This document shows, piece by piece, positions 21,371-30,414 of a stretch of 64,000 bases of DNA. The stretch is taken from the NCBI RefSeq assembly GCF_900637635.1, contig NZ_LR134383.1, positions 392,501 to 456,500 of the forward strand, read 5' to 3'. Source of the stretch: Legionella jordanis. Lineage in GTDB: Bacteria; Pseudomonadota; Gammaproteobacteria; Legionellales; Legionellaceae. Both the position numbers and the translations under genes were made by a program. The stretch's first letter is position 1; each line of letters begins with the position of its first letter. Below the pieces are notes generated by a model, which saw only the letters and a program-made list of their open reading frames with translations, was not told the DNA's origin and did not search any database.

Positions 21371-22975
21371 TTACCGGCTGATGTATAGTTCATTCATATA
21401 ACGAAGTAATTCCCCCTCATTGATAGGACATTGTGTTACTCCAATGTATTTATCAGGACGAATCAATAAGGCGCAGCTTTCAGATAAATTGAAACGTCGG
21501 TATACCTCGTGGTTTTTATCGAAGAACAGTGATTCAAAATTGACCGTTTGTGTCTCTTCGGGAAACACAAGGTGCACTTTGAGCAAGGAGCTAAATTTCT
21601 CTTTCATGGTTGAGGCAATTTTTAAGAGTTCGCTGCTATGTGTTTCCTCTTTAGCAGAAAATAAAAATAAATGATGTAAATTCCCGCGAGTAATCTCTTG
21701 GAGGGATTGCCCTTTTTTACTGCTTCCCTCATACAGCATGAAAGGGGAAGGGAATTCGCCGGCCTTAAAAGCAATTGACTGACCAAGTTGCTTTACGATA
21801 GGGCTTTTGGTGTAGCAAATATTCAATTCAGCCATATCGGTTGTAATTTTCTTCATGACAGGGCCAAAGGAAGCTAAAAGTCTAACTGCCTGATTACGAA
21901 GGGCAATAAGAAAAGAATTTCTGAGTACAAACAAATGAGTAAGAAAGCCTGTTTTTTTCAAAACTTGTTCGCCAATAGGATGACGCTCAAGGTGATAGCT
22001 ATCCAAGATTTTTTCTTTAGCTAGATTCTTTTGAACGAGATTCAGTTTCCAGGCCAGGTTATAGATATCTTGCAAGCCGGTGTTGAGACCTTGCCCCCCC
22101 ATAGGACTATGCACATGAGCCGCATCGCCAGCAAAAAAAATGCGCCCGTGGCGATAATGTTCAATTTGCCGATGGGCAATACCAAATTGGCTAATCCATA
22201 TCGGGTCAGACAGAGTTGCCTGAATGGCTGCACGCGCGTTAAATACCCGCACAATATCATCCATGCTGGGTTCCTGATGAGAAACCTTTTGTTCTGCAGT
22301 CATAACCAGTCTGTAGCGATCTCCCTCGATAGGGAAGCATGCCAATGGCCCCTTCGAGCTTGCAAAGAGGGCAATTTTATCATTAGGCAAATCCCAATGA
22401 ATATTCAAATCGGCCAACCACCAGGTTTCAGGATAAGCCTCACCTGAAAATTTTGCTTGAATCAATTCTCTTAACGTACTGTGTGAGCCATCGCAAGCGA
22501 TTATCCAGAAGGCATGCAATTGTTCTATCTGGCCATCGCTATGTTTAATGCTGGCAACCACATGATTGCTGTGTTGTTCAATTCCAGTCAGTTCAGTCTG
22601 CCACTCAACTGTGATGCCTTTATTATTTAGTCCCTCATATAAAATGGCTTCCGTTTTATTTTGTGGCAAATCAATAAAAAAATGCCGGCTTGCCTCAACG
22701 TCTTTAAAACTCAAGTTAACCAGCTCTTTACCATCCGCCTGAAAAGAGGCTCCTACAATTTTATGCCCTTGGCTTACTATCTCCTCGATGAATCCGGTGT
22801 CATCCAATACATCCAGAGACCGGATGTGAATCGCTAAAGCCTTTGATTTCTCACTTAAGCCGCTTTTTTTGTCAATAATACGACAAGTTAAACCCTGGCG
22901 ATGCAGTTCATTCGCGCAAAATAAGCCAACAGGTCCAGCTCCTACCACCAATACATCCAACATTTGTGTTGCCAT
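21371..22975 (-). CDS. FAD-dependent aromatic-type monooxygenase
   Basis: 534 residues. FAD site GAGPVGLFCANELHRQG (12-28), DG motif WIIACDGSHSTLRE, and GDAAHVHSPMGGQGLNTGLQD binding the ribityl chain: class A flavoprotein hydroxylase of the PheA/MhpA/PgaE type, with a C-terminal thioredoxin-like domain (about 395-534). Members hydroxylate phenols or polyketides with NAD(P)H and O2. It opens the operon that continues with the DUF5993-like gene and dsbB, an odd grouping. Substrate unknown. Confidence 0.87.
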   Translation of the reverse strand: MATQMLDVLVVGAGPVGLFCANELHRQGLTCRIIDKKSGLSEKSKALAIHIRSLDVLDDTGFIEEIVSQGHKIVGASFQADGKELVNLSFKDVEASRHFFIDLPQNKTEAILYEGLNNKGITVEWQTELTGIEQHSNHVVASIKHSDGQIEQLHAFWIIACDGSHSTLRELIQAKFSGEAYPETWWLADLNIHWDLPNDKIALFASSKGPLACFPIEGDRYRLVMTAEQKVSHQEPSMDDIVRVFNARAAIQATLSDPIWISQFGIAHRQIEHYRHGRIFFAGDAAHVHSPMGGQGLNTGLQDIYNLAWKLNLVQKNLAKEKILDSYHLERHPIGEQVLKKTGFLTHLFVLRNSFLIALRNQAVRLLASFGPVMKKITTDMAELNICYTKSPIVKQLGQSIAFKAGEFPSPFMLYEGSSKKGQSLQEITRGNLHHLFLFSAKEETHSSELLKIASTMKEKFSSLLKVHLVFPEETQTVNFESLFFDKNHEVYRRFNLSESCALLIRPDKYIGVTQCPINEGELLRYMNELYISR

Positions 22976-23150
22976 GATGACTCCTTAAGTTATTTGCCCC
23001 TCAAGTGCTGGCAGTTAATGCCTCTCGCATGTTGTTCTATTCAAAATAACAAACCCATTCCAATAGCTTGCTCAGCTCGAAGAAACCACAGCAATGTGCA
23101 AGGGCTTGAGTGTAGGAACATGATAAGTTTGGAGTAAGATTCAGTCCTAA

Positions 23151-24653
23151 CTATAAAAGGCATGATGTCTCATCATTTGGGTTTAAGGTTTCTTCCTTGC
23201 TTGGCGAGCCCATTGGCTGAGTTTTAGGCGTTTTAAATAATCCCCATGCACGTTTTAAATCTGCCATTAAGGAATGGTGATAAACTTTGGCTGGCTCAGG
23301 AGCAAAGTAAGAAGCAATGAGTTTTGTGGCATGTTCAGCGACACAGCAAACATCTTCAAAGCTGCCAAGATTATAGGGACCTACATAACCGGTTGCATTG
23401 GTGAATTGGTGACTGTCTAATTCACACATCAACTCCCAGGATAAGGATGAACAATAGTCATCCCAGAGGTGGGTTTCAAGGATTTTGGCTTTGGTTGCCC
23501 CAGTCGCTAACTTTAATTCATCTTCCATTTTGGCAATGTCGGGGGTGATTGGTTCAGGATTAGATCTTAAAGAACATTGCGGTTGATTATAGTAGGCGGT
23601 AACAATGCGTCCTTCCTTGGGATTAGAACGGGCATCTCTCGTTGTAATCAACGCTAATTTGCCGAACCCGTCCTGATGCAAAGCTTCTTCAAAGAATGTG
23701 TGCTGAGCAGGATAATTTTCAAGCTGGCCAACTGCAACCAGATATTTATAGAATTTTACATTTTGCATGCAAGCCAATTCGACTGGAGTAGAATCCAAGC
23801 CCAATTCATGCCAATGGACAGGAGGCAATGCCAGAATTAAATAATCCGCCTTTAACTCACAGGCTGTGCCATGGTGATCATACTTAATGTGAACGGCATG
23901 ATGATTACTATTTTTATTCCGCACAATGGATGTTATGGTTGCAGAAGTGATCAAATTATAATCGGCAACGATTGCTTCAATTAAGCGTTGAAACCCTCCT
24001 TTAATGCCAAAGAAAGGCCCATAAGGTGCAGCCATCGTAAGGTGGGTAGTTTTACCGATGTATTCAAATACCGAATAGGTGGGAAAAACATCCATTGCCC
24101 CGTAACCAAAACCGGTCACCAGCGGTCGTAATAAGTCATTTAATTTATTTAAACCCTTTCGTTTTGCAAATTCAGCAAAAGGGAGTTTAAATTCTTCAGG
24201 AAGGGCCAGATGATTGTCGCGGGTATGGAGGTATTGGCGCAATGCCATGTCGTATTTCATCAATTCGAGACAAAATTCCCCGGCAAAGGCCATTTTGTCA
24301 AAACCTCTCTTTTCCTCATATTGCTTGATGAAATGCACGGAACTATGTTGAGTTGGAATGACTTCTTCAAGAGCAATCTTTTTCTCCTGAATGAGGTCAA
24401 GGACTACTCCATAATTATACGTGATGAGCGCAGCACCCTCCTCTGCTGTGACGTCTTGATTTTCTGGATGCTGCCAGGTATGACATTTGCCGCCAGCAAC
24501 TCCTTTTTTTTCCAAGAGGGTGATGTTTTTGGCTGGAATACCAATTTTCTGCAACGCTTTTGCGGTAAAAGCCCCACTTGGACCAGCACCAATAATCGCA
24601 ACCGTGGTGGTTTCGTCAAATGATTTCTTATGAATATTTAAAGGCATCTTCAC
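23151..24653 (-). CDS. FAD-dependent oxidoreductase, amine-oxidase-like
   Basis: 500 residues. N-terminal VAIIGAGPSGAFTAKALQKIG and LEKKGVAGGKCHTW form the Rossmann FAD site with the GG motif of flavin-containing amine oxidases and desaturases; ADYLILALPPVHW is the second FAD motif. The C terminus (about 455-500) is polar and probably disordered. The substrate pocket cannot be read. Monocistronic, 175 bases upstream of the monooxygenase operon. Confidence 0.8.
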   Translation of the reverse strand: MKMPLNIHKKSFDETTTVAIIGAGPSGAFTAKALQKIGIPAKNITLLEKKGVAGGKCHTWQHPENQDVTAEEGAALITYNYGVVLDLIQEKKIALEEVIPTQHSSVHFIKQYEEKRGFDKMAFAGEFCLELMKYDMALRQYLHTRDNHLALPEEFKLPFAEFAKRKGLNKLNDLLRPLVTGFGYGAMDVFPTYSVFEYIGKTTHLTMAAPYGPFFGIKGGFQRLIEAIVADYNLITSATITSIVRNKNSNHHAVHIKYDHHGTACELKADYLILALPPVHWHELGLDSTPVELACMQNVKFYKYLVAVGQLENYPAQHTFFEEALHQDGFGKLALITTRDARSNPKEGRIVTAYYNQPQCSLRSNPEPITPDIAKMEDELKLATGATKAKILETHLWDDYCSSLSWELMCELDSHQFTNATGYVGPYNLGSFEDVCCVAEHATKLIASYFAPEPAKVYHHSLMADLKRAWGLFKTPKTQPMGSPSKEETLNPNDETSCLL

Positions 24654-24728
24654 ATCCCTTTGTTCAAGGCCGCATCTAGAATAGAATTAAATCTGAATTA
24701 TTTCAATTGACTGTTTCGACCCACCCCA

Positions 24729-25412
24729 TTAATGGCATGGCCACTTCACCCCATGTGCAATGGAGTAGACTTCATTATCACCGATGACTAAATGATCCAG
24801 TAATTTGGCATCAATTAGCTCCAGGGCTTCACGCATGCGTTTCGTCACTTCCACATCTTGAGGACTGGCATCAGACAAACCTGAAGGGTGGTTGTGCGCT
24901 AAAATAATGGCGGCCGCATTGAGTTGCAATATTCGTTCTATCAGTGGCCGTGTGTAGACAGTGGCCAAATTAATCGTGCCAGCAAATAATTCTTCATAAG
25001 CTAAAATTCGATTTTGGCTATCGAGAAATAAGGCAGCAAAGGTTTCATTTTTTTTATCCCTTAATTGCCGTTTTAAATAAAGATGGGTTTGCCGGGAATT
25101 CTGAAGCTGTGTCTCCCTTTGCAAACCAATGAAATCACTGCGCCTGCAAATTTCCCTGACGGCTTGCAACTGTGCATAACGGACTAAGCCCAATCCGCGA
25201 ACTTGCCGGAAACGTTTAAAATCACAATTTAAGATGCTGCGCAAATCCCCCAAATGCTTCAGCAGTTCAATGGCCAATTGCAGGCAGGATTTTTTTCCAC
25301 TTCCACAACTGATTAGCACAGCAAGTAATTCAACATCGGATAAACTGCCAGGTCCCTGGCGCAGCAGTTTTTCACGCACATCCAGAGCAGGAGCGCTTGA
25401 CGATTTGGTCAT
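24729..25412 (-). CDS. radC: RadC family JAB/MPN metalloprotein
   Basis: 227 residues, full length. N-terminal helix-hairpin-helix region (GPGSLSDVELLAVLISCGSG, VRGLGLVRYAQL) and C-terminal MPN domain with the zinc motif HNHPSGLSDASPQD. Named for DNA repair, but its real function is unsettled. Divergent from coaBC across 64 bases. Confidence 0.95.
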   Translation of the reverse strand: MTKSSSAPALDVREKLLRQGPGSLSDVELLAVLISCGSGKKSCLQLAIELLKHLGDLRSILNCDFKRFRQVRGLGLVRYAQLQAVREICRRSDFIGLQRETQLQNSRQTHLYLKRQLRDKKNETFAALFLDSQNRILAYEELFAGTINLATVYTRPLIERILQLNAAAIILAHNHPSGLSDASPQDVEVTKRMREALELIDAKLLDHLVIGDNEVYSIAHGVKWPCH

Positions 25413-25476
25413 TGTTATTCCTTTATTGCGAGGTTTATGCTTTGATCGCCTTAATTCTTATTAAAAATGAAATCCC

Positions 25477-26697
25477 ATGCAAGATTTTGCCAAGAAAAAA
25501 ATTTTATTAGCTGTTTGTGGCGGTATTGCAGCTTATAAGGCAGCGTACCTGGTTCGCGAGCTTTGCAAGTTGGGCGCTGAGATTCGCGTGGTGATGACTG
25601 CGTCTGCACAGAAATTTATTACTCCTTTAACGTTGCAGGCTTTAAGCGGCCATGAAGTTGCTATTGATTTGTTTAATGGCGAAGCCGAACGCGGCATGGG
25701 ACACATTGAGCTTGCACGCTGGGCCGATTATTTTCTAATTGCGCCGGCTTCTGCCAACACCATCGCTAAAATGGCTTATGGTTTGGCCGATGATTTATTA
25801 AGCACCATACATCTGGTGGCAACATGTCCAATTGTATTGTGCCCTGCAATGAACCGCTCTATGTGGCAACATCCAAGCACTCAGTCCAATTGCCAACTGT
25901 TGGCTCAACGTGGCGTGTTGATCGTTGGACCTGAAGAAGGTTCTCAAGCCTGTGGGGAAGAGGGCTTTGGCCGCTTAAGTGAAGCAAACAGTATTATCAA
26001 TGCCCTTCGTCTTTTTGACATTCATCAGCGCCTAAAAGGTCAAAAAATCCTTATTACCGCAGGGCCAACTCGTGAGGCCATTGACCCTGTTCGCTACCTT
26101 AGTAATCACAGTTCAGGAAAGATGGGTTATGCCTTGGCAGAAGCGGCCAAACATGCAGGGGCTGAAGTAACTTTAATTAGTGGCCCTACTGCGCTAACGC
26201 CTCCTTCCGGGGTGGATGTGCATTATGTGGAGTCTGCCCAACAAATGCTGCAGCAAGTCATGCTGAAGTTAGAAAAAGGGATGATTTTTATCGGAACGGC
26301 TGCGGTGGCTGATTACGGAATTTTATCGCCTGCTAATGAAAAGATTAAAAAGAAAAATCATCGGGATTTAGAACTCTCTTTAACACTTAATCCGGATATT
26401 TTGTCTGAGGTTGTGGCGTCTGGTAAAGCCGCTTATGTGTTGGGATTTGCTGCAGAGACTACGGATGTCATAAAGCATGCTCAGGAAAAATTAATCAAGA
26501 AAAAACTGGATATGGTGGTGGCCAATCAAGTGGGGCCAAAAATGGCATTTGGACAAGATGATAATCAAGTCACAATTTTAACAAGGGATAATCAAGTTGA
26601 GCTCCCCTTAGACCACAAAATACGAGTTGCCGGACGAATCATTGCAATCCTGGCTTCGAATATTCACAATGGCAAGCACGCTCAAAACGAGAAATGA
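25477..26697 (+). CDS. coaBC: Bifunctional phosphopantothenoylcysteine decarboxylase / phosphopantothenate-cysteine ligase
   Basis: 406 residues. The CoaC half starts with [16 protein letters not shown] and has PAMNRSMW and [10 protein letters not shown], the FMN and substrate-clamp motifs. The CoaB half begins near residue 187 with [20 protein letters not shown] and ends with [11 protein letters not shown]. The two activities make 4'-phosphopantetheine for coenzyme A. The dut gene follows after one base and algC two bases later: a tight coaBC-dut-algC operon, as in Pseudomonas and relatives. Confidence 0.97.
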   Translation: MQDFAKKKILLAVCGGIAAYKAAYLVRELCKLGAEIRVVMTASAQKFITPLTLQALSGHEVAIDLFNGEAERGMGHIELARWADYFLIAPASANTIAKMAYGLADDLLSTIHLVATCPIVLCPAMNRSMWQHPSTQSNCQLLAQRGVLIVGPEEGSQACGEEGFGRLSEANSIINALRLFDIHQRLKGQKILITAGPTREAIDPVRYLSNHSSGKMGYALAEAAKHAGAEVTLISGPTALTPPSGVDVHYVESAQQMLQQVMLKLEKGMIFIGTAAVADYGILSPANEKIKKKNHRDLELSLTLNPDILSEVVASGKAAYVLGFAAETTDVIKHAQEKLIKKKLDMVVANQVGPKMAFGQDDNQVTILTRDNQVELPLDHKIRVAGRIIAILASNIHNGKHAQNEK

Positions 26698-26698
26698 C

Positions 26699-27157
26699 AT
26701 GAACAAAACCATTCAATTAAAAATTTTGGATTCAAGAATCGGCAAATCCATTGAATTGCCACAATACGCTACTCCCGGTTCAGCTGGCCTTGATTTGAGA
26801 GTTTGCATTGATAAGCCGATGCAAATTGCTCCACAAGAAACAGTTCTCTTACCAACGGGTTTGGCCATCCATATCATGGATCCCAATCTGGCGGCCGTCA
26901 TTTTGCCGCGTTCAGGCCTTGGGCACAAACATGGCATTGTTTTAGGGAATTTGGTTGGCCTCATTGATTCCGATTATCAGGGAGAGTTAAAAATTTCTTG
27001 CTGGAATCGCAACCATGAGCATTTTACCGTAAACCCAGGGGATCGCATCGCGCAGTTGGTATTTTTGCCGATTGTGCGTGCTAATTTTGAACTGGTTGAT
27101 TCTTTCGATGAAAGCAGCCGTGGAGAGGGTGGTTTTGGTAGTTCAGGGAGACAGTAG
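26699..27157 (+). CDS. dut: dUTP diphosphatase
   Basis: 152 residues, the E. coli length. Five trimeric dUTPase motifs are present: [42 protein letters not shown] and the C-terminal [11 protein letters not shown]. Start ATG 26699 is one base after the coaBC stop; a longer frame upstream only overlaps coaBC. Converts dUTP to dUMP and PPi. Confidence 0.97.
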   Translation: MNKTIQLKILDSRIGKSIELPQYATPGSAGLDLRVCIDKPMQIAPQETVLLPTGLAIHIMDPNLAAVILPRSGLGHKHGIVLGNLVGLIDSDYQGELKISCWNRNHEHFTVNPGDRIAQLVFLPIVRANFELVDSFDESSRGEGGFGSSGRQ

Positions 27158-27159
27158 CG

Positions 27160-28548
27160 ATGGGCTATGTGCAAAAAGAGGTCGAGCGTTCGGTATTTAG
27201 AGCCTATGACATTCGCGGTCTGGTGGGGAAGCAATTAGACGAGGATGCTTTTTATTCCATTGGTTTGGCGATTGGCTATCGCTTAAATGAATTGCAGCGA
27301 GACAAAATATATGTTGCCCGGGATGGCCGCTTAAGCAGCGAGCAATTAGCAAAAGCCTTGCAACAGGGCTTACTTGAAAGCGGCATCACGGTTTTGGATC
27401 TGGGCACAGTTGCTACACCGATTATGTATTATGCCACTCATAGTCAAGAAGTGGACAGCGGCTTAATTGTTACCGGAAGCCACAATCCTTCTGATTACAA
27501 CGGAATCAAAATCGTTCTCGCTGGCAAAACTTTGGTGCAGCAGGACATTGAAAAATTACATGAGACGCTGGCCAATCGAAAGCGACTCAAGGGGCAAGGC
27601 CAATATCTCCAAATGGATATTATTGATGATTATTGTCAGCGGGTCTTAAAAGACATCCAGCTCAGCAGACCTCTTAAGGTGGTTGTTGATTGTGGCAATG
27701 GTGTTGCCGGTCCTGTTATCCCTAAAGTTATTGCTGCCATGGGTTGTGAGGTCATACCTCTTTATTGCGATGTCGATGGCCGTTTTCCTAACCATCATCC
27801 TGATCCCAGTGTTGAAGAAAATCTGCAAGATCTTAAGGAAACCGTACTCGCCACTCAAGCCGATCTTGGCCTTGCTTTTGATGGCGACGCGGATCGTTTA
27901 GGCGTCGTCACTGACAAGGGAGAAACCATTTGGCCCGATCGCCTTCTCATGCTTTATGCAACTCATGTATTGCAGCACAATGCAGGGGGCACAATTGTTT
28001 ATGATGTTAAATGTTCGAGTCACCTGGCCGAGGTCATTAAAAGAAGTGGTGGCATAGCCCGAATGTGTCCGACAGGCCATTCAATTGTAAAGGCAGTCAT
28101 GAAACAAGAGCAGGCTGCATTAGCGGGAGAGATGAGTGGCCATTTGTTTTTTAAAGATCGCTGGTATGGCTTTGATGATGCACTCTATAGTGCATGCCGC
28201 CTCTTAGAAATTTTAAGTTTAAGCTCCCAAACGGTCAGTCAGCAATTTTCGAAAATCCCAAACAGCATTAATACTCCAGAAATCAAGATTCCAATTGCAG
28301 AAGACATAAAATTTTCATTTATGGAAAGATTTTGTGCTGAAGCTCTGTTCCCTGAAGCGGAATTAATTACAATAGATGGCCTAAGGGTTGAATTTGCCAA
28401 TGGCTGGGGATTATTGCGGGCCTCCAATACGACCCCTTGTTTGGTAGCACGTTTTGAAGCACGGGATCAGCAAAGTCTTGAGCAAATTCAAGAATTGTTC
28501 AGGGCGCAATTACAACGTCTAGATAGCAGCCTCTCTTTATCCTTTTAA
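27160..28548 (+). CDS. algC: Phosphomannomutase / phosphoglucomutase
   Basis: 462 residues. Active-site phosphoserine in VTGSHNPSDYNGIK, metal loop FDGDADRLG, sugar-binding GEMSGHLFF and phosphate-binding RASNTTPCLVARFEA. It interconverts hexose 6- and 1-phosphates, supplying GDP-mannose and UDP-glucose precursors for LPS. Third gene of the coaBC operon (two-base gap). Confidence 0.93.
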   Translation: MGYVQKEVERSVFRAYDIRGLVGKQLDEDAFYSIGLAIGYRLNELQRDKIYVARDGRLSSEQLAKALQQGLLESGITVLDLGTVATPIMYYATHSQEVDSGLIVTGSHNPSDYNGIKIVLAGKTLVQQDIEKLHETLANRKRLKGQGQYLQMDIIDDYCQRVLKDIQLSRPLKVVVDCGNGVAGPVIPKVIAAMGCEVIPLYCDVDGRFPNHHPDPSVEENLQDLKETVLATQADLGLAFDGDADRLGVVTDKGETIWPDRLLMLYATHVLQHNAGGTIVYDVKCSSHLAEVIKRSGGIARMCPTGHSIVKAVMKQEQAALAGEMSGHLFFKDRWYGFDDALYSACRLLEILSLSSQTVSQQFSKIPNSINTPEIKIPIAEDIKFSFMERFCAEALFPEAELITIDGLRVEFANGWGLLRASNTTPCLVARFEARDQQSLEQIQELFRAQLQRLDSSLSLSF

Positions 28549-28575
28549 ACACAAATACAATATCGCTTTAAGGTT

Positions 28576-28591
28576 CGCAGCCTGGGCTGCG
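28576..28591 (+). terminator. GC-rich hairpin after algC
   Basis: CGCAGCC (28576-28582) / GGCTGCG (28585-28591) with a two-base centre, 27 bases past the algC stop. No T run; possible weak terminator or RNA-stabilising element ending the coaBC operon. Confidence 0.4.
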
Positions 28592-28649
28592 GGCCCTTTC
28601 CTATTAATAGCGTAAAATTTATCAAAAAAGATCTCAAAATAAGCTCTTT

Positions 28650-28666
28650 GTTAATATTTTTTTAAT
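28650..28666 (+). promoter_or_regulatory. PmrA-type direct repeat upstream of the ankyrin gene
   Basis: GTTAAT (28650-28655), five bases, TTTAAT (28661-28666): an 11-base-period TTAAT repeat that fits the YTTAAT-N5-YTTAAT PmrA box in all but the first base. The left half plus ATT also matches the Legionella effector consensus cTTAATatT at eight of nine positions. It lies 47 bases before the ATG, with a possible -10 TTTAAA about 9 bases beyond. Confidence 0.55.
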
Positions 28667-28712
28667 TTTTCCCATTTAAAATTTTTTTAAGTTGTAAAAA
28701 TGAAGTTAAGCA

Positions 28713-30398
28713 ATGGGAAAAGTAATTTTAATTTACGCCAATTGTAAAAACCCCACTGCGAAAGGTGATTTTGCGCATGCGGGTGTAATAGCTAGAGATC
28801 TGGCACGGGAACTTCCAATGAGTTCCAATATCAATGTAGTGCTTACCAGTACTTTAGATGGTATTAAACGCTTCGAAAGCCTTTACGGTAAGCCAGACCA
28901 AAGGCACTTGCTTATTGATGGTGAGCGCATTGGTATTTGTGCCCTGGAAACCTTTGATCCGGTTGAAAACACCGTGGTGGCCTTCATCGAAGCCAATCGC
29001 TGCAATTTTGCCCCGGCTGAATTGGTTAAACGTGTCATTTCTCCCCAAAGTAAATTTTTATTTGTGGGCGCCGCAAATCAGAAAGATGTTTCTTCTTTTT
29101 TAATGCAGTTGATGTACAGGCAAATGATTGATAAGGATCAACCAGATATTTATTCGCATTTCGCTGCGAATGATATCCTCATTGGCAGTTCTGGTTTGGG
29201 AAGTAATCGCCTTGGGCTGCCTAACATTGAAAAAGCCGATAATAGTGATCCTGGACAGTTGTCCTCCATTGTTCCTTCGGCCAATTACGGATTCATGTAT
29301 CTTGCAGCGGTTGATTCCTCTAAAGATTATAAATTAATTGCTCAATACATGAAATTAACTGATCTGGATACTTACGTGCTGGTTGGGAATTTCACCACGG
29401 AGGCATCAACAATTAAAAAAGCCTATGCGAGCGATACAAATTTAGGACCTTCCAGAGTGGAAATACCTAAAATTCAATATCATCAGTCCCTGCCAAATAA
29501 AACAATGCGCCTTGCTTTGGCAAATTCCTATTCTTGTCTCGTACTGTCAACAGGGGTAATGAGTACACTTGAAGCCATGCGGGATAGTAAATTAACTTAT
29601 TATCAGAATTTATCCAATAATAATGAGTTCGTTGCCTCCTATTTAATGGCGGTAAAATCCATTGTTGACAGTGATTCCTCCCTAATAGGTGCAATGCCAG
29701 ATCTTATTTTTGAATTGTCAAAACTACTCTTTAAAGATAAGCCTCTGTCCCAAATTGATATAGAAAGGACCCAAGAATTATTGGCTAAAGATGCGGTCAC
29801 CAAAAAGCTTGTCCAAGCCAATGAAAAAGTGGTTGCACAAGTTAATGGAAAATTGGCTCCTGGACTACTGAGCTTTTTAAATGAATCGAGAAATACTTCC
29901 GCCCAGATCCAACTAAATACAGTTTGCACTTCTCTGCGGAAACAGGGTGAAACAACCAATCCTGTTTACGAACAGGCATTAAGAAGGGCCGCCGCCTGGG
30001 GGCGTTTGTTTGAACTGAAAGTGCTAGTAGAATCCCTAGATAAATTGCAGCTTAATTCACCCGATCCGACTTTTGGAAGAAGTGCTTTGCATTGGGCTTG
30101 CCTGAAAGATCTGGATTGCGCCAGGTTATTAATTCAAGTGAGGGTTGAATTGGATGCGGTTGATAATAAGGGCCAAACGGCTTTGCATTATGCCGCTTCG
30201 ACGGGCAACAAAGAACTCATTAAAATGTTGCTTGGGCATGGCGCATCGCCTGATCTTATTGATTTGGATAATAAAACCGCCAAAGATTATGCTGATGCGG
30301 AAACTGCGATATTCATCAGCACTTGCTGTGCAAGTTCAAAGTCCGTGGACGGCTTAGCAGTAGACCTTGCCGAATCGCTGTCTCTGCTGCATGGATAA
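28713..30398 (+). CDS. Ankyrin-repeat protein with large unknown N-terminal domain; Dot/Icm effector candidate
   Basis: 561 residues. Two clear ankyrin repeats near 450-525 (GRSALHWACLKDLDCARLLI; GQTALHYAASTGNKELIKML followed by GHGASPDLID) mediate protein binding. The first about 400 residues are unassigned: alternating beta/alpha character (VILIYANC start, KFLFVGAANQ, VLVGNF) and a segment LVLSTGVMSTLEAMRDSKL with a following NNNEF that recalls the donor-binding half of GT-B glycosyltransferases; this is only a resemblance. No signal peptide. The tail is hydrophobic/acidic. A PmrA-type box upstream supports control with the type IV effector regulon. Convergent with the TPR-methyltransferase gene, 16 bases apart. 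Confidence 0.7.
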   Translation: MGKVILIYANCKNPTAKGDFAHAGVIARDLARELPMSSNINVVLTSTLDGIKRFESLYGKPDQRHLLIDGERIGICALETFDPVENTVVAFIEANRCNFAPAELVKRVISPQSKFLFVGAANQKDVSSFLMQLMYRQMIDKDQPDIYSHFAANDILIGSSGLGSNRLGLPNIEKADNSDPGQLSSIVPSANYGFMYLAAVDSSKDYKLIAQYMKLTDLDTYVLVGNFTTEASTIKKAYASDTNLGPSRVEIPKIQYHQSLPNKTMRLALANSYSCLVLSTGVMSTLEAMRDSKLTYYQNLSNNNEFVASYLMAVKSIVDSDSSLIGAMPDLIFELSKLLFKDKPLSQIDIERTQELLAKDAVTKKLVQANEKVVAQVNGKLAPGLLSFLNESRNTSAQIQLNTVCTSLRKQGETTNPVYEQALRRAAAWGRLFELKVLVESLDKLQLNSPDPTFGRSALHWACLKDLDCARLLIQVRVELDAVDNKGQTALHYAASTGNKELIKMLLGHGASPDLIDLDNKTAKDYADAETAIFISTCCASSKSVDGLAVDLAESLSLLHG

Positions 30399-30414
30399 AG
30401 GCAAAGGATTGCTG

